A stretch of DNA of 64,000 nt from Planctomycetota bacterium (GTDB lineage Bacteria; Planctomycetota; Planctomycetia; Gemmatales; HRBIN36). Location of the stretch: contig JACTMY010000018.1 of NCBI GenBank assembly GCA_014584395.1, positions 342,342 through 406,341 of the forward strand. Direction: 5' to 3'. Shown here in pieces: positions 1-8,718 of the stretch. Both the position numbers and the translations under genes were made by a program. The notes under the pieces are model-generated. The model did no database searches. It was not told the DNA's origin and saw only the letters and a list, made by a program, of their open reading frames with translations. Position 1 is the stretch's first letter; each line of letters starts with the position of its first letter.

Positions 1-82
1 AGGGCGTCCCGAACAGGGCCAACATCGCCCACCCCCAGAGGATCCCCTTCGCCAGCCGGAAACAGTGTCGATTCAGTCGCAT
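1..82 (-). CDS. 5' end of a secreted or membrane protein gene (cut by window edge)
   Basis: Reading leftward from the ATG at 82, the frame stays open to base 1 and gives MRLNRHCFRLAKGILWGWAM followed by LALFGTP. This is a basic start followed by a hydrophobic stretch, typical of a signal peptide or first membrane helix. A good ribosome binding site (GAAGGAG) lies just upstream on the minus strand, at about 92-98. Only the first 27 codons are inside the window, so no function can be assigned. Confidence 0.6.
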   Translation of the reverse strand, partial: MRLNRHCFRLAKGILWGWAMLALFGTP

Positions 83-141
83 CGGTCGATTCTCCTTCGG
101 CGAACCGCCAAGATCACTTGGCTTAATTGAGACGGCTTACA

Positions 142-160
142 TGCGGATCAATGATCCGCA
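142..160. promoter_or_regulatory. Perfect inverted repeat between divergent genes
   Basis: TGCGGATC AAT GATCCGCA: two 8-base arms around a 3-base centre. It sits between the minus-strand gene starting at 82 and the YciI-like gene starting at 343, where an operator for a dimeric regulator could lie. The rest of 83-342 holds no convincing gene. The regulatory role is inferred from symmetry and position only. Confidence 0.35.
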
Positions 161-342
161 CTGCTGTCGCCACATTGTACCGCCGCACCTGCGGATGAGC
201 AGTAAAAAAGCAACCGGGGATAGCCCCTGGCAAGGAGCCTGCCCCGGCGTTACGATAGCAATGCCCTTCGGAGGCTCGCGGCAGCCGCGCCGCCTCCGGC
301 TCCGGCCCGGTCCCATGCTTGAACCAAGAGAAAGGCAGCTTC

Positions 343-642
343 ATGAAATTCGCGGCCCTATTGCAATATACCCCCGACAAAAAGAAGATCGGCGAGGTGC
401 GCCCCAAACATCGGCAGTACATCCAGGACCTCCTGTCCAAGGGGCAATTGGTCCTGGCAGGACCGTTCACCGACGACAGCGGCGCACTCCTGGTTTATGA
501 AGTCGAGGATGAAGCCCAGGCGCGCCGCTGCGTGGAAGACGATCCTTTTCACCGCTCGGGCGTCTTCGTCCATTGCGAACTGAAACCCTGGAAGGCGGTG
601 ATGTGCAATCGCAGCCTGATGCCGGATGGTTTTCCCGGTTGA
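343..642 (+). CDS. YciI-like (YCII domain) protein
   Basis: A 99-residue protein that is essentially one YCII domain (ferredoxin-like alpha/beta fold). Family traits seen are the N-terminal strand KFAALLQY, a His in RPKHRQYI, the GPFTDDSGALLVYE stretch and DPFHRSGVF near the C-terminus. YCII proteins are small cytoplasmic proteins, some of them catalytic through a His/Asp pair; the substrate here is unknown. ATG 343 is chosen over the in-frame TTG at 319 because AAAGG lies just upstream and the domain begins directly after it. The next gene follows closely on the same strand, so the two may be co-transcribed. Confidence 0.85.
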   Translation: MKFAALLQYTPDKKKIGEVRPKHRQYIQDLLSKGQLVLAGPFTDDSGALLVYEVEDEAQARRCVEDDPFHRSGVFVHCELKPWKAVMCNRSLMPDGFPG

Positions 643-687
643 GTGCCCCTCCCCCCATTCCCACTTCACCGTCAAGGATGTATCGCC

Positions 688-1956
688 ATGAAACCTCTCG
701 GACGCATATGCTTGTTGTTGAGTCTTCTCCTGATCGTTGGTCTTTGCACCGCCGCCAACTCAGCCCCCCGGCAAGCCCCACCAGCCGCTGCCCCGCCTCC
801 CCTGGTTAGCTCGTATCTGGAATCCGGCGACTACGAAGCCGGCCACAAGGCTTTGCAGGCCTCGCTGCAAAAAGAACCGAACAACGATCAGCATCGCTTT
901 GGCTTGGGCGTGCTGCAAACGATTCAGGCCATTCATGGGTTGATGAATCGGCTGCATCAGCATGGCCTGGGCACGCCAACGCACCGCATCGCCCGTGATT
1001 TCATCGTGTTCGAACCATTCCTGCCGCCGAACCCCGACGCCAAGCGCCTCTCCTACGCCGGTTTGCGCCAGATTCTGCAGCAGTGGGTCGATGATCTCGC
1101 CAAGGCCGAAGCGACGCTGGCCGGCGTCAAGGATCCGCAGGTCAAGCTGCCCCTGCGCATGTCGCGCATCCTTTTGCCCCTGGGCCAGGACAAGGCCAAC
1201 AGCATTCCCCTGGGTAAAATGCTGCAGGAGATGCGGCTCCTCGACCGCGAGATGGATGATTTCTTGATCGTCTTCGACCAGGGGGACGTCAGTTGGCTGC
1301 GCGGCTACCTCCATCTCCTCCTGTTCTTTGGCGAGGCGGCCTTGGCTCATGACGGCCAGGACCTCTTCGAACGCACCGGCCATCTCTTTTTCCCCAACAT
1401 CGAAACGCCCCATGCCTTTCTCAACAAGCCGCGGCACGCGGAAGGCCCGCAACCCGTTTGGAGCGATTGGACCGTCATCGCCGACGTGATCTCCTTCATC
1501 CATCTGCTGCATTTGCCTCTCAAGGAACCGATGCGGATGCGGGCCGCCCTGGCTCACCTCGAACAGTGCATGGCGATGAGCCGGGAAATGTGGAAACGGG
1601 TGCTGGCTGAGACGGATGATGATCATGAGTGGATTCCCAACCCGAAGCAAACAGGGGTCTTGCAGGTGAAGATCACTCAGGAGATGGTGGATTCCTGGGG
1701 CCTGTTTCTCGCGGAGATGGAGGGCATCCTGGCGGGGAAGAAATTGATTCCCTTCTGGCGCGACGCCGGCGGCATGGGCGTCAACCTGCGCAAGGTCTTC
1801 ACCGAGCCGCGCACCTTCGACTTGGTTCTTTGGATTCAAGGCACCGCCGCCACGCCTTACTTGGAGAAAGGCCCTCTCTCCACGCCGGAGACCTGGGCAC
1901 AATTGCAGCGCGTCTTTCAGGGCAACTTCATCGGCTTCGCTTTTTGGTTCAACTAA
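688..1956 (+). CDS. Secreted hypothetical protein with an N-terminal TPR-like stretch
   Basis: A 422-residue protein I do not recognise by name. The N-terminus MKPLGRICLLLSLLLIVGLC is a clear signal peptide. After it comes a TPR-like helix pair (about residues 42-75, SGDYEAGHKALQASLQKEPN), then a long helical region without cysteine clusters or catalytic motifs that I can see, ending in the aromatic tail GNFIGFAFWFN. ATG 688 (with AAGGA upstream) is preferred over an in-frame GTG at 643 because the signal peptide starts there. The hydroxyproline operon starts 57 bases downstream on the same strand, but nothing in this protein suggests a role in that pathway. Confidence 0.8.
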   Translation: MKPLGRICLLLSLLLIVGLCTAANSAPRQAPPAAAPPPLVSSYLESGDYEAGHKALQASLQKEPNNDQHRFGLGVLQTIQAIHGLMNRLHQHGLGTPTHRIARDFIVFEPFLPPNPDAKRLSYAGLRQILQQWVDDLAKAEATLAGVKDPQVKLPLRMSRILLPLGQDKANSIPLGKMLQEMRLLDREMDDFLIVFDQGDVSWLRGYLHLLLFFGEAALAHDGQDLFERTGHLFFPNIETPHAFLNKPRHAEGPQPVWSDWTVIADVISFIHLLHLPLKEPMRMRAALAHLEQCMAMSREMWKRVLAETDDDHEWIPNPKQTGVLQVKITQEMVDSWGLFLAEMEGILAGKKLIPFWRDAGGMGVNLRKVFTEPRTFDLVLWIQGTAATPYLEKGPLSTPETWAQLQRVFQGNFIGFAFWFN

Positions 1957-2013
1957 AGTTGGTTCAACTCATGGTTGGACCGCTGGGCGCATCCCAAGAG
2001 GAATGGAGACGTC

Positions 2014-2973
2014 ATGCTGTTCACGCAACGCCAGTATCGAGCCATCCAGGTGGTGGACTCCCATACCGGCGGCGAACCGACGCGGGTGGTGATCGCCGGC
2101 GGACCGCCCTTCGAAGGGGCCACCGTCAGCGAGAAGCTGTGCGCAATGCGTGAACGGCACGACCATTTCCGCTCCGCCGTGGTCAATGAGCCGCGCGGCT
2201 CCGATCCGATGGTGGGGGCGCTGCTCTGTGAGCCGGTCGATCCCGCCAACACGGCCGGGGTCGTTTTCTTCAACAACGTCGGCTACCTGGGCATGTGCGG
2301 CCATGGCACGATCGGGCTCATCATCACCTTGGCGTATCTCAACCGCATCCAGCCGGGCGAGCATCGCATCGAAACGCCCGTCGGCCTGGTGACGGCCAAG
2401 CTCCACGACGACGGCCGGGTGACCATCGGCAATGTCCCCAGCTACCGCTATCAAGCGAACGTCGAGGTGCAGGTTGAAGGCCACGGTTCGGTCAAAGGAG
2501 ACGTGGCCTGGGGCGGCAATTGGTTTTTCCTCGTCCAGGATCATCGGCAGGAGCTGAGCCTGAACCGGCTCGATGCGTTGCTCGACTTCACCTGGAAAAT
2601 CCGCCAGGCCCTGGAACGCCAGGGCGTCACGGGCGCCAGCAATGGCGAGATCGACCACATCGAGCTGTTCGCTCCATCGCGCCGGCCGGGCGTGCACAGC
2701 CAAAATTTCGTCCTCTGTCCGGGTCGGGCCTACGACCGCTCCCCTTGCGGCACGGGCACCAGCGCCAAACTGGCTTGCCTTTACGCCGATGGCAAGCTGC
2801 TTGAAGGGCAGGTCTGGGTGCAGGAGAGCATCGTCGGCAGCATTTTCGAAGGCTCCATCCAGGTGCGCGACGGCCAAGTGATGCCTTTCATCACCGGCAC
2901 GGCCCACATCATGGCCGAAGCCAAGCTGATCCTGGACGAAAGCGATCCCTTCCAGGCTGGCATCCGTGTTTGA
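2014..2973 (+). CDS. 4-hydroxyproline 2-epimerase (proline racemase family)
   Basis: A 319-residue proline racemase family enzyme expected to convert trans-4-hydroxy-L-proline to cis-4-hydroxy-D-proline. Both catalytic cysteines are present: C95 in GYLGMCGHGTIG and C245 in RSPCGTGTSAKL. Two cysteines point to an epimerase or racemase; the hydroxyproline dehydratases of this family have one replaced. The genes that follow encode a D-amino-acid dehydrogenase complex and a DapA-like deaminase, which favours 4-hydroxyproline over proline (compare LhpA of Pseudomonas). ATG 2014 is chosen over the in-frame start at 1975 because AAGAGG and GGAG lie upstream and the conserved region begins at once. 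First gene of the operon. Confidence 0.9.
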   Translation: MLFTQRQYRAIQVVDSHTGGEPTRVVIAGGPPFEGATVSEKLCAMRERHDHFRSAVVNEPRGSDPMVGALLCEPVDPANTAGVVFFNNVGYLGMCGHGTIGLIITLAYLNRIQPGEHRIETPVGLVTAKLHDDGRVTIGNVPSYRYQANVEVQVEGHGSVKGDVAWGGNWFFLVQDHRQELSLNRLDALLDFTWKIRQALERQGVTGASNGEIDHIELFAPSRRPGVHSQNFVLCPGRAYDRSPCGTGTSAKLACLYADGKLLEGQVWVQESIVGSIFEGSIQVRDGQVMPFITGTAHIMAEAKLILDESDPFQAGIRV

Positions 2974-2994
2974 AGGGGAGGCTGGATAAGGGGA

Positions 2995-4116
2995 ATGGGT
3001 TACGACGTGGTGATCATCGGGGCCGGAATCGTGGGCGCGGCCTGTGCCTGGGAGGCCGTGCAAGCAGGGTGGAAACCGTTGGTGCTCGAGGATCAGGTGA
3101 TCGGCGGCGGCGCCACGGCCGCGGGGATGGGGCACATCGTCGTCATGGATGATTCCGAGGCCCAGATGGCGCTCACGGCCCTCTCGCGCCGGCTCTGGGA
3201 GGAACAGCGTTCGGACTGGCCCGCCGCGGTGCAATACGATCCCTGCGGAACCCTATGGATCGCAGCCGATGAGGAGGAGATGGCCGAGGTGCGGCGCAAG
3301 CATGCCTTCTATCGCCGCCATGCCATCGACGCGGCCATCCTGGACCCGCGGGAGCTGGCACGGGAAGAACCGCATCTTCGCCCGGGGTTGGCCGGCGCGC
3401 TGCTTGTGCCCGGCGACCGGGTGGTTTATCCCCCCGCCGCGGCTCAATGCTTGCTGCGCCGGGTTCAGGATCGAGGCGGCCAGGTCCGCTTTGGCAGCCG
3501 GGTTGTCGAAATCAAGCCTCGGCGGCTGTGCTTGGCGGACGGCAGCGAACTGGAAAGTCCAGCCGCCATCCTGGCGGGCGGCACGCGCTCCACCGAACTG
3601 CTGACGGGGCTGCCCATCCGGCCGCGCAAGGGGCATCTGGCCATCACCGATCGCTATCCCGGCCTCGTTCGACGCCAGTGGGTCGAGTTGGGATACCTCA
3701 AAAGCGCCCATTCCGCCACGCTCGATTCCGTCGCCATGAACATTCAGCCGCGGATCAACGGCCAACTGTTGATCGGCTCCTCCCGGCAATTCGATCAGAC
3801 TCATCCCGAAGTGGAACCCGCTATCCTCGGCCGCATGCTCGAACGAGCCGTCCACTACATGCCCCTGCTCCGGCAGCTTGCGGTGATCCGAACCTGGACT
3901 GGTTTTCGCGCCGCCACCCCCGATCATTTGCCGTTGATCGGCCCCGATCCGGCCATCGAAGGGCTGTACCTGGCCGCGGGACACGAAGGGTTGGGCATCA
4001 CCACCTCCCTGGGCACGGCCCGCCTTCTCCTGCAACTCATGACGCAGCGTCCGATGGAGTTGGCCATCGATCCCTTTTTGCCGCAACGCTTTGCCGCGGG
4101 AATCCCCCATGCCTGA
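2995..4116 (+). CDS. FAD-dependent D-hydroxyproline dehydrogenase subunit (DAO family)
   Basis: A 373-residue DAO-family flavoprotein. The N-terminal Rossmann motif is VVIIGAGIVG (residues 5-14), followed by GGGATAAGMGH, where this family binds the flavin, and a C-terminal region with GFRAATPDHLPLIGP and HEGLGITTSLGTA. It is the likely catalytic subunit that oxidises cis-4-hydroxy-D-proline to 1-pyrroline-4-hydroxy-2-carboxylate. The stop overlaps the start of the [2Fe-2S] gene by 8 bases, and that gene overlaps the second flavoprotein, so the three are probably translated together as a membrane-associated or soluble hetero-oligomer like LhpB/E/F. The substrate is inferred from the neighbours. 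Confidence 0.87.
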   Translation: MGYDVVIIGAGIVGAACAWEAVQAGWKPLVLEDQVIGGGATAAGMGHIVVMDDSEAQMALTALSRRLWEEQRSDWPAAVQYDPCGTLWIAADEEEMAEVRRKHAFYRRHAIDAAILDPRELAREEPHLRPGLAGALLVPGDRVVYPPAAAQCLLRRVQDRGGQVRFGSRVVEIKPRRLCLADGSELESPAAILAGGTRSTELLTGLPIRPRKGHLAITDRYPGLVRRQWVELGYLKSAHSATLDSVAMNIQPRINGQLLIGSSRQFDQTHPEVEPAILGRMLERAVHYMPLLRQLAVIRTWTGFRAATPDHLPLIGPDPAIEGLYLAAGHEGLGITTSLGTARLLLQLMTQRPMELAIDPFLPQRFAAGIPHA

Positions 4117-4357
4117 CCCCATGACCTGCACCATCAACGGCCAAAGCGTCGCTGCCCATGAGGGCCAAACCGTCGCTGCGCTTTTGTTGCAAACGGGACA
4201 CGATCGTCTGCGCCGCTCGGTCGCGGGCGAACCCCGAGGTCCGCTCTGTGCCATGGGCATCTGCTTCGAATGCCGGGTGACGATCAATGGCCGGCCGCAG
4301 CAGTTGGCCTGCATGACTCCCTGTGAGCCGGGGATGGAGGTGGTGACCGATGGCTAA
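4109..4357 (+). CDS. (2Fe-2S)-binding subunit of D-hydroxyproline dehydrogenase
   Basis: An 82-residue ferredoxin-like subunit. Four cysteines have the spacing of a [2Fe-2S] binder: C47-x4-C52-x2-C55-x12-C68 (PLCAMGICFECRV then LACM). Small subunits of this type (HcnA/LhpF-like) sit between two flavin subunits and pass electrons. It starts inside the end of the upstream gene (ATG 4109, upstream stop ending 4116) and overlaps the next gene at 4350-4357, which argues for translational coupling and fixed stoichiometry. Confidence 0.88.
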   Translation: MPDPMTCTINGQSVAAHEGQTVAALLLQTGHDRLRRSVAGEPRGPLCAMGICFECRVTINGRPQQLACMTPCEPGMEVVTDG

Positions 4358-5663
4358 GCCGCGCGTCCTGATCGTGGGAGGCGGTCCCGGCGGGATGGCG
4401 GCAGCCGTCGCGGCGGCCGAGGGAAACGCTTCGGTGACGCTGCTCGACCAGAATCCCGCCCTGGGTGGTCAGATTTGGCGCGGCGGCGGCCCGACGGCTC
4501 CCTCCACCGTGGCCCAGTCATGGTTCGATCGGCTGCGCCGCCTGGCCATCGACGTCCATCCGCGGACCACTGTCTTCGCTGCCTATCGACCGGGAGAGTT
4601 GCACGCGGACCAGAGAGGGATAGCGAAAACCTTTACCTACGATCGGCTCATTCTCGCTCCGGGCGGCCGGGAGCGGTTTCTACCCTTCCCTGGCTGGACG
4701 CTGCCTGGCGTCGTCGGGGCCGGGGGCTTGCAAGCGCTAGTTAAATCGGGCATGCCCATCTCCGGCCAGCGGGTTGTGATCGCGGGCAGCGGCCCCTTGC
4801 TGCTGGCCGTGGCCGATTATTTGCTGCACGCCGGCGCTCGCGTCGCCGCCATCCTCGAACAAGCTTCGTGGCAGCGATTGGCGGCTTTTGGCTTGGGATT
4901 GCTGCGCTGGCCTGGTAAATTGTGGCGAGCCATGCGGCTGCGCCTGGCCGCCTGGCGCATTCCCTATCTCACGGACGCCTGGGTCGTCGAAGCCTGCGGG
5001 TCGGAGCGGATTCGCAAGGTCAAAGCGCGAACGGCCCGGGGGTTTCGCGAGTGGGAGTGTGATTGGTTGGCATGCGGTTTCGGATTGGTGGGCAATCTGG
5101 AATGCCCAAGCTTGGTAGGCTGCCGCGTGGTCCAAGGAGCGGTCCAAGTGGATGAACATCTCATGACGTCCATCCCTCATGTTTATTGCGTGGGGGAACC
5201 GCTGGGGATCGGCGGCGTCGACTGCGCTCTGATCGAGGGACAGATGGCGGGATACGCGGCCGCCGGCCAGTTGGATCAAGCCCGGCGTCTGCTGCCCGAG
5301 CGAAAACGCTGGCGCCGCTTTGCCGCTCGGCTGGAAGCCGCCTTCACGCTGCGCCCCGAGGTGCGTCAATTGGCCCAAGAGCCGACGATCCTCTGCCGCT
5401 GCGAGGACGTGACGCTGGGACAGCTTAAGGATCATGAAAACTGGCGCTCGGCCAAGCTGCAAACCCGCTGCGGCATGGGGCCGTGCCAGGGCCGAGTGTG
5501 TGGGCCGGCCGTGGAAGCCATTTTCGGTTGGCGGCACGAATCGATCCGCCCGCCGATCCTGCCTGTTTGCGTCGATTCCCTTTTAGCCTCCACTCAAACC
5601 GAAGGAGTACAGCATGCGTTGGCAGGGAGTGATGCCCGCGATCACAACGCCCTTTCAAACTGA
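4350..5663 (+). CDS. FAD/NAD(P)-binding dehydrogenase subunit with C-terminal BFD-like [2Fe-2S] domain
   Basis: A 437-residue HcnB/LhpE-like flavoprotein. The N-terminal dinucleotide motif is VLIVGGGPGGMAAAVAAAEG, and a second nucleotide-binding segment, VVIAGSGPLLLAVADYLL, lies near residue 145. The C-terminal third (roughly residues 348-387) has the cysteine layout of a BFD-type [2Fe-2S] domain: LCRCEDVT, later CGMGPCQGRVCG. With the DAO subunit and the small ferredoxin subunit it should form an electron-transferring D-hydroxyproline dehydrogenase that does not use oxygen directly. Its last 50 bases overlap the deaminase gene in another frame. Confidence 0.87.
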   Translation: MAKPRVLIVGGGPGGMAAAVAAAEGNASVTLLDQNPALGGQIWRGGGPTAPSTVAQSWFDRLRRLAIDVHPRTTVFAAYRPGELHADQRGIAKTFTYDRLILAPGGRERFLPFPGWTLPGVVGAGGLQALVKSGMPISGQRVVIAGSGPLLLAVADYLLHAGARVAAILEQASWQRLAAFGLGLLRWPGKLWRAMRLRLAAWRIPYLTDAWVVEACGSERIRKVKARTARGFREWECDWLACGFGLVGNLECPSLVGCRVVQGAVQVDEHLMTSIPHVYCVGEPLGIGGVDCALIEGQMAGYAAAGQLDQARRLLPERKRWRRFAARLEAAFTLRPEVRQLAQEPTILCRCEDVTLGQLKDHENWRSAKLQTRCGMGPCQGRVCGPAVEAIFGWRHESIRPPILPVCVDSLLASTQTEGVQHALAGSDARDHNALSN

Positions 5664-6507
5664 TTTAGCCGTCGATCATGCCGCGCTGCGCAGCCACGTT
5701 TCCTGGCTGGCCGAAGCGGGCTGCACCGGCATCGTCGCCCTTGGCTCGCTGGGCGAGGGGGCCACGCTGAGCACGCCGGAAAAGAAGGCCATCCTGGAGA
5801 CGTGTGTGAAAGCGGCGGGTCAGCGGGTGCCGGTCGTGGCGGGCATCTCGGCCCTCTCCACGCATGAAGCCGTGGAGCTGGCCCGCATGGCCAGCGACGC
5901 GGGCTGCAAGGGATTGATGGTCTTGCCGCCCTACGTCTACAGCACGGATTGGCGCGAAATGAAGGCGCACGTCGCGGCCGTGCTCAAGGCCACGCCGCTC
6001 TCCGCGATGCTGTACAACAATCCCATCGCCTACCGCACCGATTTTCTGCCCGAACAGATCGCCGAGTTGGCCGATGAGTTTCCCCATCTGCATGCCGTCA
6101 AGGAATCCAGCGGCGACATCCGCCGCGTCACGGCCATCCTGGCCTTGATGCCCCATCGGCTCGCCGTCTTTGTCGGCCTGGACGACGTCGTCGTGGAAGG
6201 CATCCAGGCCGGCGCGGTCGGCTGGATCGCGGGGCTGGTCAATGCCCTGCCGCAAGAGTCGGTCAAACTCTTCGACCTGGCCGCCAAGGGGCGCATGAAG
6301 GAAGCCCTCGAACTCTATCGCTGGTTCCTGCCCCTGCTCCGCCTGGATACCGGACCGAAATTCGTTCAACTCATCAAGCTCGTTCAGCAAATGGCGGGCA
6401 AGGGGCACGAGCAGGTCCGTCCCCCCCGGCTAATTCTGGAGGGCGATGAGCGCCGGCAAGCCGTCGCGATCATCGAACAAGCCTTGGCCAAGCGGCCCCA
6501 TCTTTGA
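5614..6507 (+). CDS. DapA-family 1-pyrroline-4-hydroxy-2-carboxylate deaminase
   Basis: A 297-residue TIM-barrel lyase of the dihydrodipicolinate synthase family. The Schiff-base lysine is K163 in HAVKESSGD and the conserved tyrosine is Y134 in MLYNNP. Because a hydroxyproline epimerase and dehydrogenase lie directly upstream, it most likely converts 1-pyrroline-4-hydroxy-2-carboxylate to 2-oxoglutarate semialdehyde plus ammonia (LhpC-like) rather than making dihydrodipicolinate. ATG 5614 has a strong GAAGGAG site about 8 bases upstream and lies inside the preceding gene. The final enzyme, 2-oxoglutarate semialdehyde dehydrogenase, is not next to it. Confidence 0.85.
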   Translation: MRWQGVMPAITTPFQTDLAVDHAALRSHVSWLAEAGCTGIVALGSLGEGATLSTPEKKAILETCVKAAGQRVPVVAGISALSTHEAVELARMASDAGCKGLMVLPPYVYSTDWREMKAHVAAVLKATPLSAMLYNNPIAYRTDFLPEQIAELADEFPHLHAVKESSGDIRRVTAILALMPHRLAVFVGLDDVVVEGIQAGAVGWIAGLVNALPQESVKLFDLAAKGRMKEALELYRWFLPLLRLDTGPKFVQLIKLVQQMAGKGHEQVRPPRLILEGDERRQAVAIIEQALAKRPHL

Positions 6508-6523
6508 CGCCAATTCCTGATGC

Positions 6524-7828
6524 CTAAGGGCCGGGTTCGGCAGACGGCGGGGGCAACCCGGGGATGGGTTTGCCCTGAGGGTCGAGTTGTTGATTGGCCA
6601 ATTGATGGGCGATGGCTTGTTGCAGCTTCGGACCGACATAATGCTCCATCCGCTCGGCCGGGGCGTGCAAATGATCCGCGGGCAAGTGGAGATGTTCGCC
6701 CAGAAACGATTCCCAAAGCCGATGGGCGCGGATGACGGAAAGGGCCGCTTGCCGACCTTGATTGGAGAGGCTCATCCGGTCTGGCGCCATCGCTTCCAGA
6801 TGCCCCGCCTTCTTCAGCCGCTTGAGGATGGAGCCGAGATCAGCCCGCGCCAAGGCAGCTTCCTTCGCGATCTCCTCCATGCTCCGCTCGACAGCGCCGG
6901 TTTTCTCTTCCTGCCGATAGAACCATCCCAGGACGTCTTCCTCGGCAATGCGCTGGGCCAGCCGCCGCCGCCGCCACCATTTGGCCGCGATCCCCTGCTG
7001 CGGCGAAAAGGCCACGGCCAGGGCCAACTGCATCCCGACGACAACCGCCATCATCCCCGCCGTGCTCGTATTCAGCCAGACGGCGCCGGCGTAGCCGAGC
7101 ACGGCCGTGCTCACGCCCACCGCGCCGGCCAGGATCAGCATCATCGGCAAGCGATCCGTGAGCAGATGGGCCGCGGCAGCGGGGACGATCAGCATGGCAA
7201 TGACCAGGATCGAACCGACCGCCTCGAAGGAAGCCACCGTGACCGTGCCCACCATCGCCATGAGCAAGTATTGCATCAGCCCCGCGGGAATGCCCAGGGC
7301 CGTGGCCAGGGCCGGGTCGAACGACGTGATCTTCAGTTCCTTCCACAGCAAGAGGATGAACAGGAGGGTGATCCCGAGGGCCGCGGCAAGGGTCAACATG
7401 ACCCGGGGCACTTCCCAGGAACCGATGGGCACCGTGTCGAGGCTGGCCACTTCCAAGACCCCGTAGAGCACGCACTGCGGATCCAAATCCACCTGGGCCG
7501 CGATGCGCGTGATGAGGATGACCCCCAGGGCGAACAGCGCGGAGAACACAATGCCGATGCTGGCGTCCTCGGGAACCTTGGCCCCGCGATGGACCCACTG
7601 AATCAGCATCGTGGTGATCAGACTCATGGCCACGGCAGCCGCGAAGATCGGCCACCCATGCCGCTGGCCCGAAAGCAGAAAAGCCACGGCCAACCCCGGG
7701 AGCACGGCATGGCTGATTGCATCGCCGATAAGGCTCATCCGCCGCAGGAGGAGGAAGCAGCCCAGAAGGCCGCAGGCCAAGTTGCAGGCACAGGCAATGA
7801 GGATCGTCCAGGCGTCGTGCACGTTCAT
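6524..7828 (-). CDS. Mn/Zn ABC transporter permease fused to a DtxR/MntR-like domain
   Basis: A 434-residue two-part protein. Residues 1-275 are an ABC-3 family metal permease with multiple membrane helices (CFLLLRRMSLIGDAISHAVLPG is the typical first conserved block). Residues about 294-434 resemble a DtxR/MntR repressor: winged helix with SMEEIAKEAALARADLGSIL, then HRLWESFLGEHL and AERMEHYV, ending in the LDPQGKPIPG block typical of the family. Aligned by eye to MntR, ligands D8, H77, E99, E102 and H103 match D298, H369, E392, E395 and H396, while E11 is replaced by G301. The start overlaps the upstream permease stop (ATGA). The domain could sense metal and gate transport or bind DNA at the membrane. 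Last gene of the operon. Confidence 0.88.
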   Translation of the reverse strand: MNVHDAWTILIACACNLACGLLGCFLLLRRMSLIGDAISHAVLPGLAVAFLLSGQRHGWPIFAAAVAMSLITTMLIQWVHRGAKVPEDASIGIVFSALFALGVILITRIAAQVDLDPQCVLYGVLEVASLDTVPIGSWEVPRVMLTLAAALGITLLFILLLWKELKITSFDPALATALGIPAGLMQYLLMAMVGTVTVASFEAVGSILVIAMLIVPAAAAHLLTDRLPMMLILAGAVGVSTAVLGYAGAVWLNTSTAGMMAVVVGMQLALAVAFSPQQGIAAKWWRRRRLAQRIAEEDVLGWFYRQEEKTGAVERSMEEIAKEAALARADLGSILKRLKKAGHLEAMAPDRMSLSNQGRQAALSVIRAHRLWESFLGEHLHLPADHLHAPAERMEHYVGPKLQQAIAHQLANQQLDPQGKPIPGLPPPSAEPGP

Positions 7829-8718
7829 GGAACCCCTCCCGGCGGCGCAAGGGAGGTGTGCAGCCTGGCCTGATTCGCCATCCGCCATCGAGCCAACCAG
7901 CCGCGGCGCGGTGCAACCAGCGCCGAGGCGAGAAACAGCAACGTCCCCACCAGGATGATGCACGGCCCCGTGGGCATTTTCTCCACGGTGGAGCTGATCC
8001 ACGTGCCCAACAAGCCCATGGACGAACCGAACAAGGCGGAGCCGATGAGCAAGGAGCGAAATTGATCGGTCCAAAAGCGCATGGTGACGCAGGGCAGGAT
8101 CAACAGGGCCGCGATCATCACGACCCCCACCGTCGGCAAGCCGATGACGACGGTCAGCCCCAGGAGCGCCTTCAGAGTCAAATCCAGCGCTCCCGCCGGC
8201 CATCCTTGGATGCGGGCGAAATCGGGATCGAAGGTCACCAGCTTGAATTCCTTGTAACCCAGCAGGAGCAGCAGCAAGGCCGCGAAGGCGATCCCTGCGA
8301 TGAGGTAGACGTCGAGGGCGATCATTCCAGCCGTCTTGCCGAAGATGAACGAGTCCAACCCCGCCTTGCCGCCTGAAGGCGTTTGTTGAATCATCTGGCT
8401 CAGCACAATGCCCGCGCCGAAAAACACGCTGAGCACGATGCCGACCGCCGCGTCTTGCTTGATGCGGGTGCCGGCGCACAGGCCTTGAACGCAGAGCACG
8501 CCCAGCCAGCCGCTCAGCAGCGCCCCCAGCAGCATGGCGGGGAGGCTGCGTTCGCCCAGAAGCAAATAGGCCAGGCACAAGCCGGGCAGCGCGGCATGGG
8601 CCAGCGCGTCGCCCATCAAGGCATGGCGGCGGAGCACGGCAAAGCAGCCCACCAATCCCGCCAGGGCGGAGAGCATGGCCGTGCCCATGAGCACGATGGC
8701 CGTATTGTAGGTCATCAT
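7825..8718 (-). CDS. Mn/Zn ABC transporter permease
   Basis: A 297-residue ABC-3 family permease with about eight hydrophobic helices and the family block [22 protein letters not shown] near the N-terminus. It should pair with the fused permease encoded next to form a heterodimeric channel, as in Tro/Mnt-type systems with two permease genes. Both ends overlap neighbouring genes by four bases (ATGA), so the ATPase, this permease and the fused permease are tightly coupled. Mn versus Zn versus Fe cannot be settled from this subunit. Confidence 0.92.
   Translation of the reverse strand: MMTYNTAIVLMGTAMLSALAGLVGCFAVLRRHALMGDALAHAALPGLCLAYLLLGERSLPAMLLGALLSGWLGVLCVQGLCAGTRIKQDAAVGIVLSVFFGAGIVLSQMIQQTPSGGKAGLDSFIFGKTAGMIALDVYLIAGIAFAALLLLLLGYKEFKLVTFDPDFARIQGWPAGALDLTLKALLGLTVVIGLPTVGVVMIAALLILPCVTMRFWTDQFRSLLIGSALFGSSMGLLGTWISSTVEKMPTGPCIILVGTLLFLASALVAPRRGWLARWRMANQARLHTSLAPPGGVP

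Noticed and set aside
3253..4314. Antisense frame of about 350 residues opposite the DAO and ferredoxin genes
   Set aside because: The composition is shadow-like (Ala/Gly/Arg/Gln), there are no family motifs, and the plus-strand genes there have clear motifs and overlaps.
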